NCBI GenBank assembly: GCA_016802295.1
Contig: JAESIW010000065.1
Coordinates: 2,017,648 to 2,081,647 of the forward strand
Source: Brachionus rotundiformis
Lineage: Eukaryota; Rotifera; Eurotatoria; Ploima; Brachionidae
Length of the DNA: 64,000 nucleotides
Reading direction: 5' to 3'
The translations under genes and the position numbers were made by a program. This document shows positions 10,654 through 24,516 of this stretch, in pieces. The notes below the pieces were generated by a model. That model saw nothing but the letters and a program-made list of their open reading frames with translations, was not told where the DNA came from and searched no databases. Every line of letters begins with the position of its first letter. The stretch's first letter is position 1.

Positions 10654-12754
10654 TTAAGAAAACGATACTTTTTTTAATTTTTGGCTTGCATAAATACTTC
10701 GTTTACATGATAAAGTAATAGCGGATAGAATGATAATGGAAAGAACAAATCCTAAAATACTAATAATAACCCGATGTAAAACTTCAGTTTTTTCCTCTTC
10801 AGACCATACTAAAATTTATTTGATAAAAATATGTATTAATTTAATTAAATATTAACTTGGTTTGGGTTTTGATGTTGCCATCAATAGTTGCTTGCAGTTA
10901 CTTTCGTCCTCAGAAAATATGCAACTCCTTTTACCATCACAAACATATTTTCGGCTAATGCACGATTCATCTGTACATTGAAAAGTTCCATTAAAACCAC
11001 ATGCTCCTTTAAAGTTAATTTTATAGAATACTAAAACAAGGAAAAGGAATTTACCAGTTGTAAATGGATTGAAGACAATTTTGAATTTAAAAATGTCCAT
11101 ATCACTGCGCTTTACAAAATTAAATCTCATGAAAACTTTGTTGGTCGAAGACTTGTGGAAAAGATTTTTTTGACCTGTGCACAAATTTAATTTTAAATTT
11201 TCATATGAAGTACTCTGATCATATAATTGGAAAAAATTTTCCGAACAATTATCATTTAAATTTTGATTATTTACACTAACTAAATTTTTACTGGACACAA
11301 TTATCATTTCTTCAATACCAATAAATAACTAAGTTAATTTTATTTTTTTAAAAACAAATAAAAGTTAATTTTATTAGAAAGATTACTTTTTTTTCACTAC
11401 TACTTTCTAAAACAACAGTACAGTCTAAAATCGGATTAAAATACACATAATTATACATTCTTAGTAAATATTTTTGAAATTGCTGATAATTTTTATGAAA
11501 ATAATTCTCTATATCATAGTTAGTCAGAACATCTGTAGAATTTTCATCAACCATTATTTTATAATCACATTCTTAATTATTATGGTAGATTTTATTTTTA
11601 ATCTCTTAAAAATTCATTTTAATTACTTAAAAATTCATGTGACAATTTAACATAGGTCAAGTAGTCAAGTTCTTTTTTTTTCTCACTTTTTTTTAAATTG
11701 TAAAATATTCGGAATCCTTTATCTTGTATTGACTCGTCTGAATTAAATTTGATCCAAAGATTTCGACCAGTTGAGTTAATTGGAAATTTTGGTAAATTTT
11801 GATCGCAGTATCGGCCTATAAACGGGGAAAATCCATATTTTCCATCGCGAATTTCAACATAATCATAAGCGCAGTCCATCGATGGTTCAATGTCAAAGCT
11901 TTCTACTTTTGTCAAAGAGACTATATGATTTTTAGGAGCTGGACAATTAATTTATAAAAATACAAATTTATTTGGTATTTTTTTCAATCACTTACCATGA
12001 ATCAAATAATAACAAGCTAAATTTTTTGGATAATTTCTGGGATAGTTTGGACTCTGAATTAGGCCATGGACTGAAGGGTTCTTTTCATACTCTGTATTTT
12101 CATCGAGATTTAAATTTTCAAGTGGTTTGCATTTGATTGCATGAAAATAATTATAATCAGCCTTTACTTTAAAAAATTTTTTTATTCCTCATTTTATAAA
12201 TGCTTTTGATATTTAAGTTTATTGTACTTATTTTAATACTACAAATAGTCTATTTTTTATTACTCCTAGAGAATATCAAAATTTTAATAATAACAAAAAA
12301 ATTGTTCAAGTTATAAAACAAATCAGTATTTATTTCTATATCATAGATAAATAATAGATAATAGTAAAATGTCAAATTAGAATTCAATTCTTATTTCTTA
12401 AGAAAAATTTTATCCTATAAGATATTTGATAAAAAAATTGAAGAATATCAATTAAATAAGATGGTAACTATTTTTTGTGTAAATAATATAACAATTAGCT
12501 AATTTTTTTATAAATGATTAAACAAAGTTTTAAATCTTTTAATAAAATATTAACTTAATGGAATAAAGAACTTAATGAAATTGCTTAAATATAACTTTCA
12601 ATTATTCTTTTTTAATAAAAAGCTTATTAAACCTGGATTATCTTTTTAAAATTTTTTTGTTGGACTTGTTTTAAAATTTACCTTTTATCAAATTGTGGAG
12701 AGTACCGAACAAACAAATTAAAATATACATTTTCAGATTAAAAAAACTTGCCAT
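10654..12754 (-). CDS. Neto-like CUB/LDLa single-pass receptor auxiliary protein
   Basis: Seven exons on the minus strand: 12682-12754, 11996-12166, 11687-11938, 11388-11571 (end +/-1), 11055-11328, 10857-11006 and 10654-10808, in phase, giving about 419 residues. Order: signal peptide (1-24, hydrophobic MYILICLFGTLH); CUB1 (about 38-165) containing FDIEPSMDCAYDYVEIRDG and FSPFIGRYC, which is the typical Neto wording; CUB2 (about 166-318) with FFQLYDQSTSYENL; an LDL-receptor class A module (about 321-357) with six Cys, ending CDGKRSCIFSEDESNC; one membrane helix (about 381-400, VIISILGFVLSIIILSAITL); and a cytoplasmic tail of about 18 residues. Neto proteins assist kainate-type glutamate receptors at synapses (vertebrates, fly, worm SOL-2). 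The tail is far shorter than in vertebrate NETO1/2. The next gene on the strand begins 431 bp away. Confidence 0.8.
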
Positions 12755-13185
12755 TGAAGTAAATTAATTAAAACTGAGCATTCTAGTCAATGCAAAAACA
12801 TGATTAACTTTCTTCAAATATAAAAGAATTTATTAAAAGAAAACATTATTTTAAGACGAATTTTATAAGGTAAAACAAACAAAAGGAAAAGCATAAAGTT
12901 TTTCTTTAAATTAATTTATTCTTAACATGAGAGTAAATTGTTGTAATATTTTCTCATAAGTGTTGTATAACACATTTTGATAAAACTATTATTTTTCATC
13001 TTAAGCCATAAATAATTGGCTTTGTTAGCTTTATCCAACGAACAAGTGAGATATTTATTTTAAAAGTTTTCTTAAAACTATGAATTAACTGTAAAAACAA
13101 AACCCATTATACATGCTTAATTAAAATATTTATTTATTTCTATCTTTGTAAATCTCATCAAGTTAATTACAAATATGCGCTAAAA
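12755..13185. other. Intergenic, Neto 5' / OPLAH 3'
   Basis: About 430 bp of very A+T-rich sequence between two genes on the same strand. It must hold the OPLAH 3' UTR and the Neto promoter. No TATA box at a convincing position, RNA gene or repeat was seen. Confidence 0.4.
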
Positions 13186-16100
13186 CTAAACAGATTGCTG
13201 ATTGAATGAATATTGATGTAAGCTGCCAGATTGAAGAGCCAAAGTTCTGAAAGATTCAGTCGAAATGCTGGTTTCCGGCTCATTTTGTGTGCCAAACCCA
13301 CCACCTCCAGGTGTTTCCAGTCTGAACAAATCCTAAATTTAGAATAAATAAGAAAAAGTTATATCAATTGATTCATTCTTACTCCTGAATCAACTTCAAT
13401 CTCCGATTTAGAACCCAAATTTATGTGTTTGCCATTTTTTCTGACCAAAGTATTTCGGCCTTTAGCACCTGGGTGGCCACCTGCCATTCCATAAGGTTGA
13501 AATACACGTCTCTCAGTCAAAACACACAACTTTAACTTTTCTCTAAAAACATACTCACGAATTAAACCATCTCCACCATTATATTTACCTTGACCACCTG
13601 AATTTTCTCTAAGGCAAAATTTTTTCAATCTAATCGGATATCTATTTTCGAGTATTTCCACATCTTAAATAAATTCTGATTAGAATTAGTGTTGTTCAAG
13701 CTAAAAATTAAGATGCCTGTTATTCGAGTATTTGTCATATGGGTATGGATACCGTGTCTTCCATGCCAACCCGGACCTGCTCCTGCACCACCACCAACTG
13801 TTTCATAATATCCACCACGATCATTACCAAATGTTATGTTATTCATACATCCCTTAGAATTTTAAGGAATTTTAAATTTTACTTAATTTGTATATTTTCA
13901 AATACTTGAGAAGCCGCACAAATTTTGAAAACTTTCAAAATAAGATCTACTATTCTTTGGCTAGTAGTCACATTTCCGCCAACAACAGCTGCATCGTCGG
14001 ATGGAGACAATAAACATCCGTCAGGTATTTTCACTGTTATAGGTTCGAGGCAGCCCTTTTATCTGTTTATTAAAAAATCTCTATTAATAAATAAAAATTA
14101 CCTGATTCAATGGTATATCATAATTAAGCATGCATCTTATGCAATAAATAATGGCTGATAGGCTAATCGCTTTTGGTGCATTTAAATTTCCATTCACCTG
14201 AAAACTTGTACCAGTGAAATCAAATAATGTCGAACCCTTTTAAAAAATGGAAATTGTTTCAGAATTTTTTAAAATAATAAAAGATTTTTTGATTTTTAAA
14301 GAGTTTTTATATTATCTAATTTATATGTTTTCTGGTGTCAATATTTGTAAATGTTTTTCTAGTAAATAAGTTTTTAAAAAGGTCCATAAAATATGGGAGA
14401 GATTAGAAATAGCTTCTTATGACTGAACGACTAGGCCATTTGTTTATCGAAGTCATAAAAATGTATTATATTTTATTGATATATTTATTGTCCAATAACA
14501 TCCAATTATTTTACGTTTTTAATGTAATATATCTTAGTGGCTAAATGGTAAAAAAAATTGGTTACTATTCATATCTATTTAAAATATTAAGAATCTAAAT
14601 CTCCTCTAGAAAAAGATTTGATCATGATATGGTAAGATCTTAGATCTTTGGTTCAATTAAAATACAACGTCTTCAAGAACCAAGACAAAAAAGAGAAATA
14701 TTAAAAATAAGATCTTAGTTATAAACTGATTTAATTATGTGGTATTTGAGGAAATAATCAAAAAAGTTAGTCTTATAAGTACCATTAAATTTAATTGATA
14801 TTAAAAAGTTAAAAAGTTGAAACAACTATCAATTTAAATTAAAATAAAGTGGGATTTTACCAAGAGCTGGAATGCTCAGAAGATTTTTTTACTTTATAAC
14901 TCTCATAATTTTTAATTTAATTCTAATTTTTTAATGTTCCAAATGATTCAATTTTGAAATATAAATAATTAAAAAATATATTACGTTTCTCCTATCAATT
15001 TCAATTAATAAATCAATATTTGACCCATCATCCATATACTCTTGAGCTTTGCAGTAACTAAAATCACCTTTTTCAAAATCAGATTTACGGCTCAAACTTT
15101 TCATCAGTGACCGGACACTTGTTTCCGCAGTATGCTTTTAATGAACAACTTAAAATGTTTTACCATAAATTTTCCAATCAATACCTGAATATATCCCATA
15201 TAGCTTAATACAATTGTTAAACCATATTCATCTATTAACTGCGTGATTAAATCAATACCCTGTTTGAAAGAATAAAATCAAAAATTTAATTACTAAAAAA
15301 AATTAAGTACTCTCTTATTAGCAGCGATTTGAGCTTTTAGATCTGATAAATTGTCAGATAAGTTTCTAGACCCAGAACAGTTAGGAAACTGAGCTGGAGC
15401 ATTAAAACCTTCGACAATCTCTTTTTCATTAAGAACATTATTTTGAACAATTTTGAGAGATTTGAATGCTGCTCCTTCTTGCCACAATTTAGTTGATGTT
15501 GGCGGCATTGAACCCGGAGTCAGACCACCAATGTCTGCATGGTGTCCTCTGTTTGCGACAAAAAAAACTGGTTTATCCGAATTCGCATAGAAAACGGGAG
15601 TTATCACAGTCAGATCAGGTAGATGACTTCCTCCACATGCCGGATGATTTGATAAAATAACATCTCCATTTTGTATAGGATTTTCTTTGGAAAATTCAAT
15701 CTGATATTTAACCGCTTCTTGCATGGCGCCTAAATGGACCGGGATATGAGGAGCATTGGCAACAAGACCACCATTAGAATCGAACATGGCGCAACTAAAA
15801 TCCAGTCTCTCTTTAATATTTGTTGAAACTGAAGTACGCTGTAAAATTCGACCCATTTGTTCAGCTATACTCATAAATCTATGTGAAAATATTGATAACT
15901 GAGTAATATCTAGCTGAGTTGAAATTGGCTGATGTTGACTTGGAATATCCAATAAAACTTCAATTACTATATCACCTTGGTCATTTAAATATGCCAAACA
16001 GTCTGGTTCTATCAAAATTGTACTATTTTTGTCAATTATAATTGCTGGGCCATAAATTTTATCCTCTATTAGCACATCATTGATTTGGTAAAGATTTGTC

Positions 16101-18849
16101 TTAACAAATCCGTGTCTATCAAAAAATACTTCTTTGGTATCTATTGGGTTTAGTTTTCCCTCTTTTCTACAGCTGATACGAACCAAATTTTGATTTTTTA
16201 ATGTGGTTTTTCCAATACCTCTAACACGAATATCATCTATATAAATATCTCGATTTAGCACAAAGCCATATTCTGTTTTATAGCGCTGTAAAAAACTGGT
16301 CAAAAAATCAGTATGCTTCAAATCAATTGGAGATGATCTATAAACATGTGGTGAACACATTATTCCAGTATCAGTGCCATGGTATCTTAAATTTAGATAA
16401 TACTCGATTTCAATTGAGTCAGGTGTAAAATTTTCTTTTTCAATTAAATCTTTGGTACATTCAGCTTGTAGGTGTTGTATTTGATCGATGACAAAGTTGT
16501 TCATATTCAATTCGTTAAGGTAAATATTGAAAGGCTCTTGTTTTTCTACTACCACATCTGCCAATGATAGACCATACGCTGATAATATTCCAGAGAATCT
16601 ATTTACCAAAATTTTTTTGATTCCTAATGATCGGGCTATAGCACACGCGTGTTGACCACCTGCACCTCCAAAACATGCTAATAAATGTTTTCTGGTGTCA
16701 AAACCTTTGCCTTCGGTAAGATTTCTAATCGGTCTACACATAGCTTCATTGGCTACTTTGATAAATCCCAAAGCCACTTCTTCTACACTCATTTCTTCCA
16801 ATTCTTTCATTTTTTGATAGTCATTTATTTCTTTAGTCAATTGTTCAAAAAGCTTTCGTGAGCCTTGATAATCTAAAGGTTCGTTTTGACTTTGGCCAAA
16901 AATTTTTGGAAAATAATCTGGCATAAGTCGACCCAGAATCAAATTTGCATCTGTTATGGTCAATGGTCCATTATTTTTGTAGCATGCTGGACCTGGATTC
17001 GAGCCGGCTGACTCTGGTCCGACAACAAACATCCCAGCTCGAAAAAAAAGCATTGAACCACCTCCAGCAGCGATTGTGTTTATGTCCAATTGTGGGGCCT
17101 GTATTATGTACCCAGCGGTTAGAGTTTCAAATACATGCTCATATTGGCCATCAAATCGTGAAACATCAGTTGATGTTCCACCCATGTCAAAACCTATTAC
17201 TGCTTGCTGGTCTTTTTTGCTAAAAGATGTTAACGCATATCCCACAACTCCACCAGCAGGTCCACTCAAAATTGCTTTAATTCAAATTTTATTCAATTGA
17301 AAGATTGAATTTTTTTTAATTTTTAAACCTCTTGATCCTCGAAAACTAAAAAAAAATTGAGTTAAAATTTTTATTTTAGTCTCCTCTAATTACTAAAATA
17401 ATCAGATAAAAAATTAAGATTTTTCTAAAATTTGTTTAATTGTGTTTTTTTTTTGTAATATTAAATTAAAAATCTTTGTTTTAAAAAATTCTTATAAACC
17501 GATTAAATTTTAGCCATTGGTAAAAGAGTAAGAAAATCAATGAATAAATTGATCTTTTATTTCTAAAAAAATTGTCGATTTGTCCAATTTTTGAAGATAG
17601 AATGTCTAATATTTATTTTCTTATAACTTAAAATCAATCAATTATTAAGAGAAAATAAACATTTTAAATTATTTAAATTTTTCGTAATAACTAGAGGAAA
17701 TTCATATAATATAGTTTTACTTGTTAATTGAAGTAAGACCTCCATCAGACTGCATAAACAGAACTTTTACTTCTGAACTAAATGATGAAGTAAAGCTTTC
17801 AAGATATTTGTTAATACATGGAGTCAAATAAGCATCAATAGTAGCTAAAAATTTAAAAGATAAAATTTTTTTTGATAATTAATCTAAACTTGTTAGTCCT
17901 CTAGGAACAGCTCTTATCATTGAACTAATTTTGTGCGAAAGAGCAATATGATTAAAGCCAAGCTTTTGAGCTAGTTTTTCTATCAATATCTCATGATCAT
18001 GGTATCTAATTGAAAATCACAATCATAAGAATAATTTTACCAAAATTTTACATGTATGAATGGATCAGAAGTACAGCAATATTAGAAATATTTTTGTTGG
18101 ATTTTATTTCAATCAAATCTTTTTCCAATTTATCCAAATCTGGTGTTTTTAAAACTTGTATCTAAAAGAAAGAGGCTTTTTGTTGAACAAATTTTGGTAA
18201 AAATCATTTTTATTACTTTTTTCCCATTTGGAAGTGTTTTAATGAGTTCTTGCTCTTGAGCTGAATCATTTTCATTATAAGGAATAATCCTTTCATCGAC
18301 TTCAATCACATGTTCGTACAAAATTTTTGGCATTTGAATAGACTTAAATAATAATTGAGTATTATAAACAGAAATTAATAAAGCCTAGACATTTACAAGA
18401 TCAAAAAGATTTGGCCGTGATTGATTTCCAATGAAAAGTAGGTCCTTGAATCCTTTAGTGATAACAAGACAAAATCTGTCGCCTTTTCCCTCGAGGAGGG
18501 CGTTGGTTGCTACTGTAGTGCCCATTCTTATCCACTCTATATTTTCAGGATCTATCAATCCTTCGACCAAAGGGGTATCTGTTTCCTAAAAAAGCGAGTA
18601 TTTATCTTATACTGAGTTTAAATTTTAAGTACCTGGGAAATTATTTTTTTGATAGCATAAGTTGGCGCATCAGAATAATTGGAAGGATTTTCGGATAAGA
18701 ATTTTTCGGTGATAATTTTACCATCGGGAGTAATGCAAAAAACATCTGTAAAAGTACCACCTTTATTTTGACTAATATTAATAAGGACCGATTATGTAAA
18801 GCTAAAGTTAACCTCGATCAATGGAAAATTTGAATTTTTTTTGGCTCAT
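13186..18849 (-). CDS. OPLAH: 5-oxoprolinase (ATP-hydrolysing), 16 exons
   Basis: Sixteen exons in phase: 18813-18849, 18633-18760, 18397-18585, 18217-18342, 18052-18161, 17890-18005, 17721-17844, 17329-17345, 15311-17274, 15185-15259, 14985-15134, 14102-14236, 13906-14055, 13717-13852, 13383-13663, 13186-13332. The product is 1294 residues, against 1288 in human. It converts 5-oxoproline to glutamate with ATP in the cytosolic gamma-glutamyl cycle. Seen motifs: N-terminal DRGGTFTDVF; hydantoinase-A core GFDMGGTSTDVSRFDG; HACAIARSLG; and hydantoinase-B NHPACGGSHLPDLTVITPVF and RGHHADIGG. The C terminus has the ETPGGGGFG Gly run. Exon 8 is only 17 nt. The intron at 13664-13716 starts with GC rather than GT. 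The long intron 14237-14984 holds nothing recognised. Start chosen because MSQKKFKFSIDRG aligns with the family N terminus. Confidence 0.95.
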
Positions 18850-19066
18850 TATTAAAAAATTAAAATTTTTAATATGAAAATTTTTTATTTATTTCTATAT
18901 TCAAATGCAAGATAAAGTTTAATTTTTAATTTACTTTAATCTAACTATTACGTTGATATTTAAATATTTGATAACTATTTTTAGATAAAATTTAGAATAT
19001 TTACACTTTATTTTTAATATTCAAGATAAAAATCAAAAATTTTCAAAGAAGAAAAGAAGAGGTTTA

Positions 19067-21467
19067 TTATTTAAAATTTTGTATTAAATTATTGATGCGG
19101 TCATGCTCTTGTTGAATCTCGTTGCTAGACTTTGTTTCGTCGTCACCCAAATTCTCTTGATACTCTGAGAAAAAAATTAATTACTTTAATTTTGTTTTGT
19201 ATTTAATACCTTTTAAAATTTTAATGACTTTTTCCTTTGGTTCATTTCTTAAATTGAGCAGTTTATTTATTCGATTCTTAATCTAAAAATAGATAATTTA
19301 TTTTTAAATTCTAACTAAGAAAATATGAAATAGGGGAAAAGAAACTTTAAATTAAATAAAGCATTTAGATGTATAATATTTAAAAATTTTGGCTATTTGC
19401 AGTCTAATTTTTTGTTAAATAAATGATCAGATAAATTAAATTAAAATAAGTTTCAGTAGTTTTTCATTTAAAGATAATTCATCAATCAATTTTTTCTCTG
19501 GCAAAATTTAAATCTAATGTAAAATTTAAACACAAATTATTAGGAATTTTTTTACCGATTCTTGACCATTAATATAAATATCTAATATTATGTAGACAAT
19601 CGCCTGAAGTGCAAAAAGACCATTTTCAAGTTTTTTCAGATAAAGTTCGTCATCTCTCTCATACTTAAAATTAAAGCTTATTAAAATTTTACAAATTCAT
19701 GATCCAAATTTAAATCACCTCATCTTCTTCATCACTAAATGCCACTTTGTCAACTTGTTCAGAATACTTAAAGTATAGCTCCATTAATCTATCAATTTTT
19801 TCATGATCATTTTCGACAAATTTTCCAATCACTCTATTCTTATTTTCCTCTGAACAATTTTTCAGTAACGATGATATAATAGACACAATGTACTCTTGAA
19901 AATTTATTTTTTAAAAAGTTTATTAATTTAAATTATCTACCATCGTAATTATGATTTTCTTTATTTTTCTTTTTGCGAGAATCAGCTGGTTTCATGAATA
20001 AAGGAAAAAGGATAGCCAAACCGAGCATTTCGACAAACGCTTGGCAATTTTCCTTACCATCTAAATTATTCATTGCATAGCTTAAGACCTTGAGAGCACT
20101 GTGTCGGGCATTTTTTTGTTCTCTTAGAATCAACCTCATCAGCTGTAAGCCCTCTGCTTCAAGGAACTTGAATCGATTCGCTGGTAGCATTAGACACGAG
20201 CATAGACAATCAAATAAGTTTTCCATATATTCATACTCTTCAGCAGAATCTGGATTGTGCTTTTTGTAATACTAGACCAATAATTTAATAATTATATCAA
20301 AAATTTAAAAGGCTAAATTACTGCTATTTGAAGGAGCAATATATCGATTCCATCCGATTCTCCGACCAGTTTGCGGTTTTCGTCATGGTTTTGTACCAAA
20401 ATTGAGAGTAATTCGGCAGCGTAGAGCTTATTAGAATCAAACGGGCCTTTGATCTTAAAACAAAATTTAAAAATTAAACATATACATTTTTGTTAGATTA
20501 CTTTTAATCTTTTTAAAAGCCATGGTAAAAGACCTTGTTTAGACGAGTCAACGCATAGAGAAGGATTAGCTTCAACCATGTTTTCAAATATTGCCAAGGT
20601 ATTGTGAACAGCTTCACTTTCGTCTTTTTTACTCTCATCCAGTCTGTCTAAATTGGATATAAGCAAAGTAAAAACCTGCTGCTCAAACTAAATAATGACC
20701 TAATAATTAAAGAATAAATTTTTTTAATAATAATTTACTAAATAATCAATCAAAGTTTTTATTTCCTCTAAATTTTCCATTGATGACTCGAGGTCTGTCA
20801 ATTCTTGTAGCAAACTTATTACTGCAGAACTTATATCTATATAAATGATAAAAATGGCTTGATTATTTGATATTTTTGCTTAAATTACCGATATTTTCAT
20901 GACTTATTAAACTGAGAAGACTTAGCAGAAAGTTCGATTCGAGTAAAATTGGATAAAAGTCTGGTCTGGTACTGACAGCATGCATTTCATGGATTACTTG
21001 GTTTAGCTCAATTTCCGATTCCATAAATCTATAAAAAATGAATCAAATTTTCAAAATAAAAAAAAAATATTCTCTACTTTTCGGGGTTATCTGGATACTT
21101 AATACGCATTTCTTGATTTTTAGCGAATTTTTTATCAAACTGAACCAAAAATTTTCTAAGACTTGTTTCAGTCAAAGCTTCAACCTTTTGGTAGACAAAA
21201 GTATATTGATTATCCAAAAAATACATTGATTGTTACTTCAGGTTCATTTTCGAGCATTTTCAGCACCTCGAGTCTTTCTTTTTCTGTTAGGTGTTCTAGA
21301 TTTCCTGTTTTGAGTTTTTTTTTTGGTTCAAATTGGCCATTGTCATCATATTTGGTTTTTCGCGATTCCTGAAAAGACTTGGTAGGCTGAAAAAATCAAA
21401 AATGTATTTGAATTTTAGATAAAAATTAGGGCATAACCTCGTATTTTAGCAGTTCATCAACATTCAT
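19067..21467 (-). CDS. CTNNBL1: Beta-catenin-like protein 1 (spliceosome-associated)
   Basis: Multi-exon minus-strand gene. The first exons are 21438-21467 (MNVDELLKYE, matching human MDVGELLSYQ), 21237-21386, 21078-21184 (QEMRIKYPDNPEK) and 20889-21028 (MESEIELN). Later coding blocks include MENLFDCLCSCLMLPANRF, EGLQLMRLILREQKNARHSA and LGLAILFPLFMKP, which follow the human sequence in order. The last exon ends in a charged segment, INNLIQNFK, like human LLENF. The family is an armadillo-repeat protein that binds CDC5L/PRP19 and nuclear localisation signals in the spliceosome. The acidic N-terminal region seen in vertebrates is much shorter here. No lesions were noticed. Exons between 19200 and 20880 were read as coding blocks but not every boundary was fixed. 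Confidence 0.92.
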
Positions 21468-21836
21468 TATGTTTCGACGGCTTAACTTTTTTTAAAAACT
21501 TTCTAATTTGAAAAAAAAAAACATATAATTTTGAAAATTTAACAATTAAAATTGCTTAATTCGTTTAGTTTTATTGAAAATATCATTGAAATTGTCTTGT
21601 CTAACAAAATTTACTTGTTAATTGTTTAAGTTTAATATTTGTTGGTAAATTTTAAACCAATTTAAAATATTAGGTTAATTTAATTGGATTTTTTTATTCA
21701 AAATCAAAAAAAATAAATAAAATACTTGGAAAATTTTATTAAATAAAAATGTGACAAATTTAAAATAAACTTAAAAACTATTTTTTATTCGGAATTAAAT
21801 TTTGATAAGAATTAATCATTTAAAAAAAAAGCTAGT

Positions 21837-24516
21837 TTAAAGTTTAAGACTGCGCACTTCGTCAGATTTAAAATCCTCTCTAAGAAGAAGCACTTGACGA
21901 ATTTCATTTGGTGTCAAACGCCATGTAATTGCCAGTGGTGAATTCCAATACTCAAACAATTCAGTCAAAGTCTCCAAACTTAGCAAAATGGATATTTGAC
22001 TTAAACGCGAAAATTTCTCCCGAGTTGACCAGGTAGTTTGTGAAGTAAGGTAATTTATAAGATGTCTTATTTCCTTATCTAGTTGTAAGCCTCCATATTT
22101 GCTAAATGAACACTTGAAAATGTTTTTTTCAAACAATATAGCTGTTTTGGACGCTATCAGGCTTGTAAGGGTCTCCTTATTTTTTTCCGAAAGACTGTCC
22201 TTCAGTCCGCAAATTAAAATCTCCAAATTCTTGACAAAATTCTGAATAAATGGATCATCTGTCTCAAACAAATTGAACTCTTCCTTAATCAAAAAACTAA
22301 ATTTAATAAATCTTATTTTGACCAAATATTACTTCTGTTATCCTATGGTTCATACTTGAATAGGCGCTGGACCATTGCTTAATCTTGGGCTCAAGTTCAT
22401 TACTATTCAATTGTTCAAAGCCGTAATCTAGCAATGTTTTAAATCTAGACCCCACTGAACTCAATTCATTCAAACAACTCTTAAAAATTTAACTTATTTA
22501 TTTCTAGATTATTCAATTAAATTACTCACAGTCAACTTTTCTCTAGAAGACTGAGACTCTTGGTCAAAAAGTTTGGACGTGTATTCCTAAAAACAAAAAT
22601 ATGAGCAAATTTTCCAAATTTAATTCCAAATACTTCAAAAGTTTTCTGAACAGTAGATATGAACTCAATCGATTGTTCGATATTGTTTAGGGTGACCAAA
22701 AAATAAATTTTTTGCTTTTGAATTTGCTCCGGACTTTGGAACTTGTTTCTAATCGCTTGGGTCAGATCAAATGTGCTCGGATAGCCAAGTTTAAGCTTGG
22801 AAAAAAAATGCTCCTTGTAATTAGACTCAAGAACAGATGAACAATTATTGAACATGGCACAGCAACCATCCACATTATCACTGTACAAAGATCGTCTAAA
22901 ATAAACAAAAGAGCATTTTTAATTAAATTTATAACAAAATTTTAGTTGTATTAAAATAAATTAAATTTAAATTTTACTTAATGCATTTTTTAATAATAAA
23001 AAAAACGTCATCTACAACACTGGAAATTAAAGAATTGTTACTTATGGTGTCCATTTGGATAGCTTTGTTAATATTTTCGGTCATAAAAAAATTTTCCAAC
23101 AGGGAATATTGGCCAACAAGCTCTTGTATTGAGCACTGAAGGTCACATGAGTTAATAAAATGCTTGACTTGAACCACTTTGGAGTTTAAAAATTGTCCAT
23201 CTTGATTCGGCACACCAGACAAATCGCCCACAATGCTTTTGATTAAAAAATTTCTATACAATTCGGATCTAGCACTAATTAGGGTTATTTCGGTAAGAAG
23301 CTCGTCCAAATCACGCGGATCAATGCGCTCCTCGACTCTTGGTCCATTGGAAAAATTCGAAGGATTTCTATTAAAATTAATTATATTTTGTACATTCCTT
23401 AGAATAATGTTCAACTGCCTAGTTTCTTTAAATTTGTTCAATATTCTGACTGATTGTTTATCACATTCTTTTTGGATATTTTTTACAAACAAAAACATAT
23501 GGCCATGGCCATAGCTGACCTCTATTACAGGCTGATACGCCTCAATTATTCGAGCCACTCGCTCGAACAAAAGTATCAAGGCATCGGCAAACATCACGCT
23601 CCATCTTTCATTAGACTTATCTGTGCTTACCAATGCACTAAAGTTTTTTTCTGCTGATTGATTTATTTGGTCACATAAATAGTTGGAAAACTTTTCTATC
23701 CCACTTTCTGATAGACCAATTAGGGGAAAAATTTTGAAAAAGCGTTCCATCTGCGGCACATCGTGGCTCTTCAACGCTTGGTCGTACCTCTCATTTACAA
23801 TCGCTTGAAGCTTTGTCTTGGACTCTTGCAGAACACTAAACGACTGATCAAGGAAATTTTTCTCAGCCACGTCCACTGTGCCGCTTTTTAGCCGCAGTGA
23901 GTCTTTGTCAAAACTCAAATATTTATGTATGTGATTGGCAGCCTCAAATTTTTTATATTAGTTTAGAAAAATTATTTCTATTTCTTTTAAATAAATTACA
24001 GATTCATAATCTTCTTCATTAAGAGCCTCAGTTACACCATCAGTGCATGCCTTTAAGTCCAGTATATCAGTTACTCTCTTGATACAACTAGATACCCGGC
24101 CCTTTTATTAAATTTTTTTAAATTTTTTTCTTTTCTAATTTATGACATGCTGTACTTTGGCTACGTCTAGTTGTCTGACCTTACTGCTCACATTATCGGC
24201 CAGATTGCTGGTAAAATTTATCATTTTTGACAAATTTTGAGAGTCCTTATAGATCACCTGAATGCTCTGACTTCGAAAAAGTTGATTAGAACCACCATTT
24301 ATTTAAATAAACTAATTTACCATATTGATTTGATGGAATTGAATTTGTTCTCGTTTATGGCATGGTTGTTCAGCAACTGCTCAAGTTCTTGGTCAACTTT
24401 TTTCTTAGTAAAAATAACATGATTAAAAAATTAAGAATATGTTTTTCTAATTTGTCGAGTACCTCTTTTTCAAACAGAGACTCGTACTCTTTTTTTAAAT
24501 CATCAATCGACTCCAT
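21837..24516 (-). CDS. COG4: Conserved oligomeric Golgi complex subunit 4
   Basis: Multi-exon minus-strand gene. The first exon begins at 24516 (MESIDDLKKEYESLFEKE). The central exon covers about 22974-23918 and carries ERFFKIFPLIGLSESGIEKF, RIDPRDLDELLTEITLISAR and VVDDVFFIIKKCIK, which match human COG4 block by block. Next come exons at about 22530-22890 (SFLVTLNN-type segment as FLVTLNNIEQSIEFIST) and 21837-22320, ending GGLQLDKEIRHLINYLTSQT, WRLTPNEIRQVLLLREDF and a terminal LKL. COG4 is part of lobe A of the tether for retrograde intra-Golgi vesicles and binds SNAREs. The conserved C-terminal LLLREDFKSDEV block, equivalent to the human LRIDFRSEDI segment, is present. It lies divergently from PSPH, with about 700 bp between starts. 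Confidence 0.93.

Noticed and set aside
16945..17300. Plus-strand frames opposite OPLAH
   Set aside because: Antisense shadows of a strongly conserved enzyme exon.
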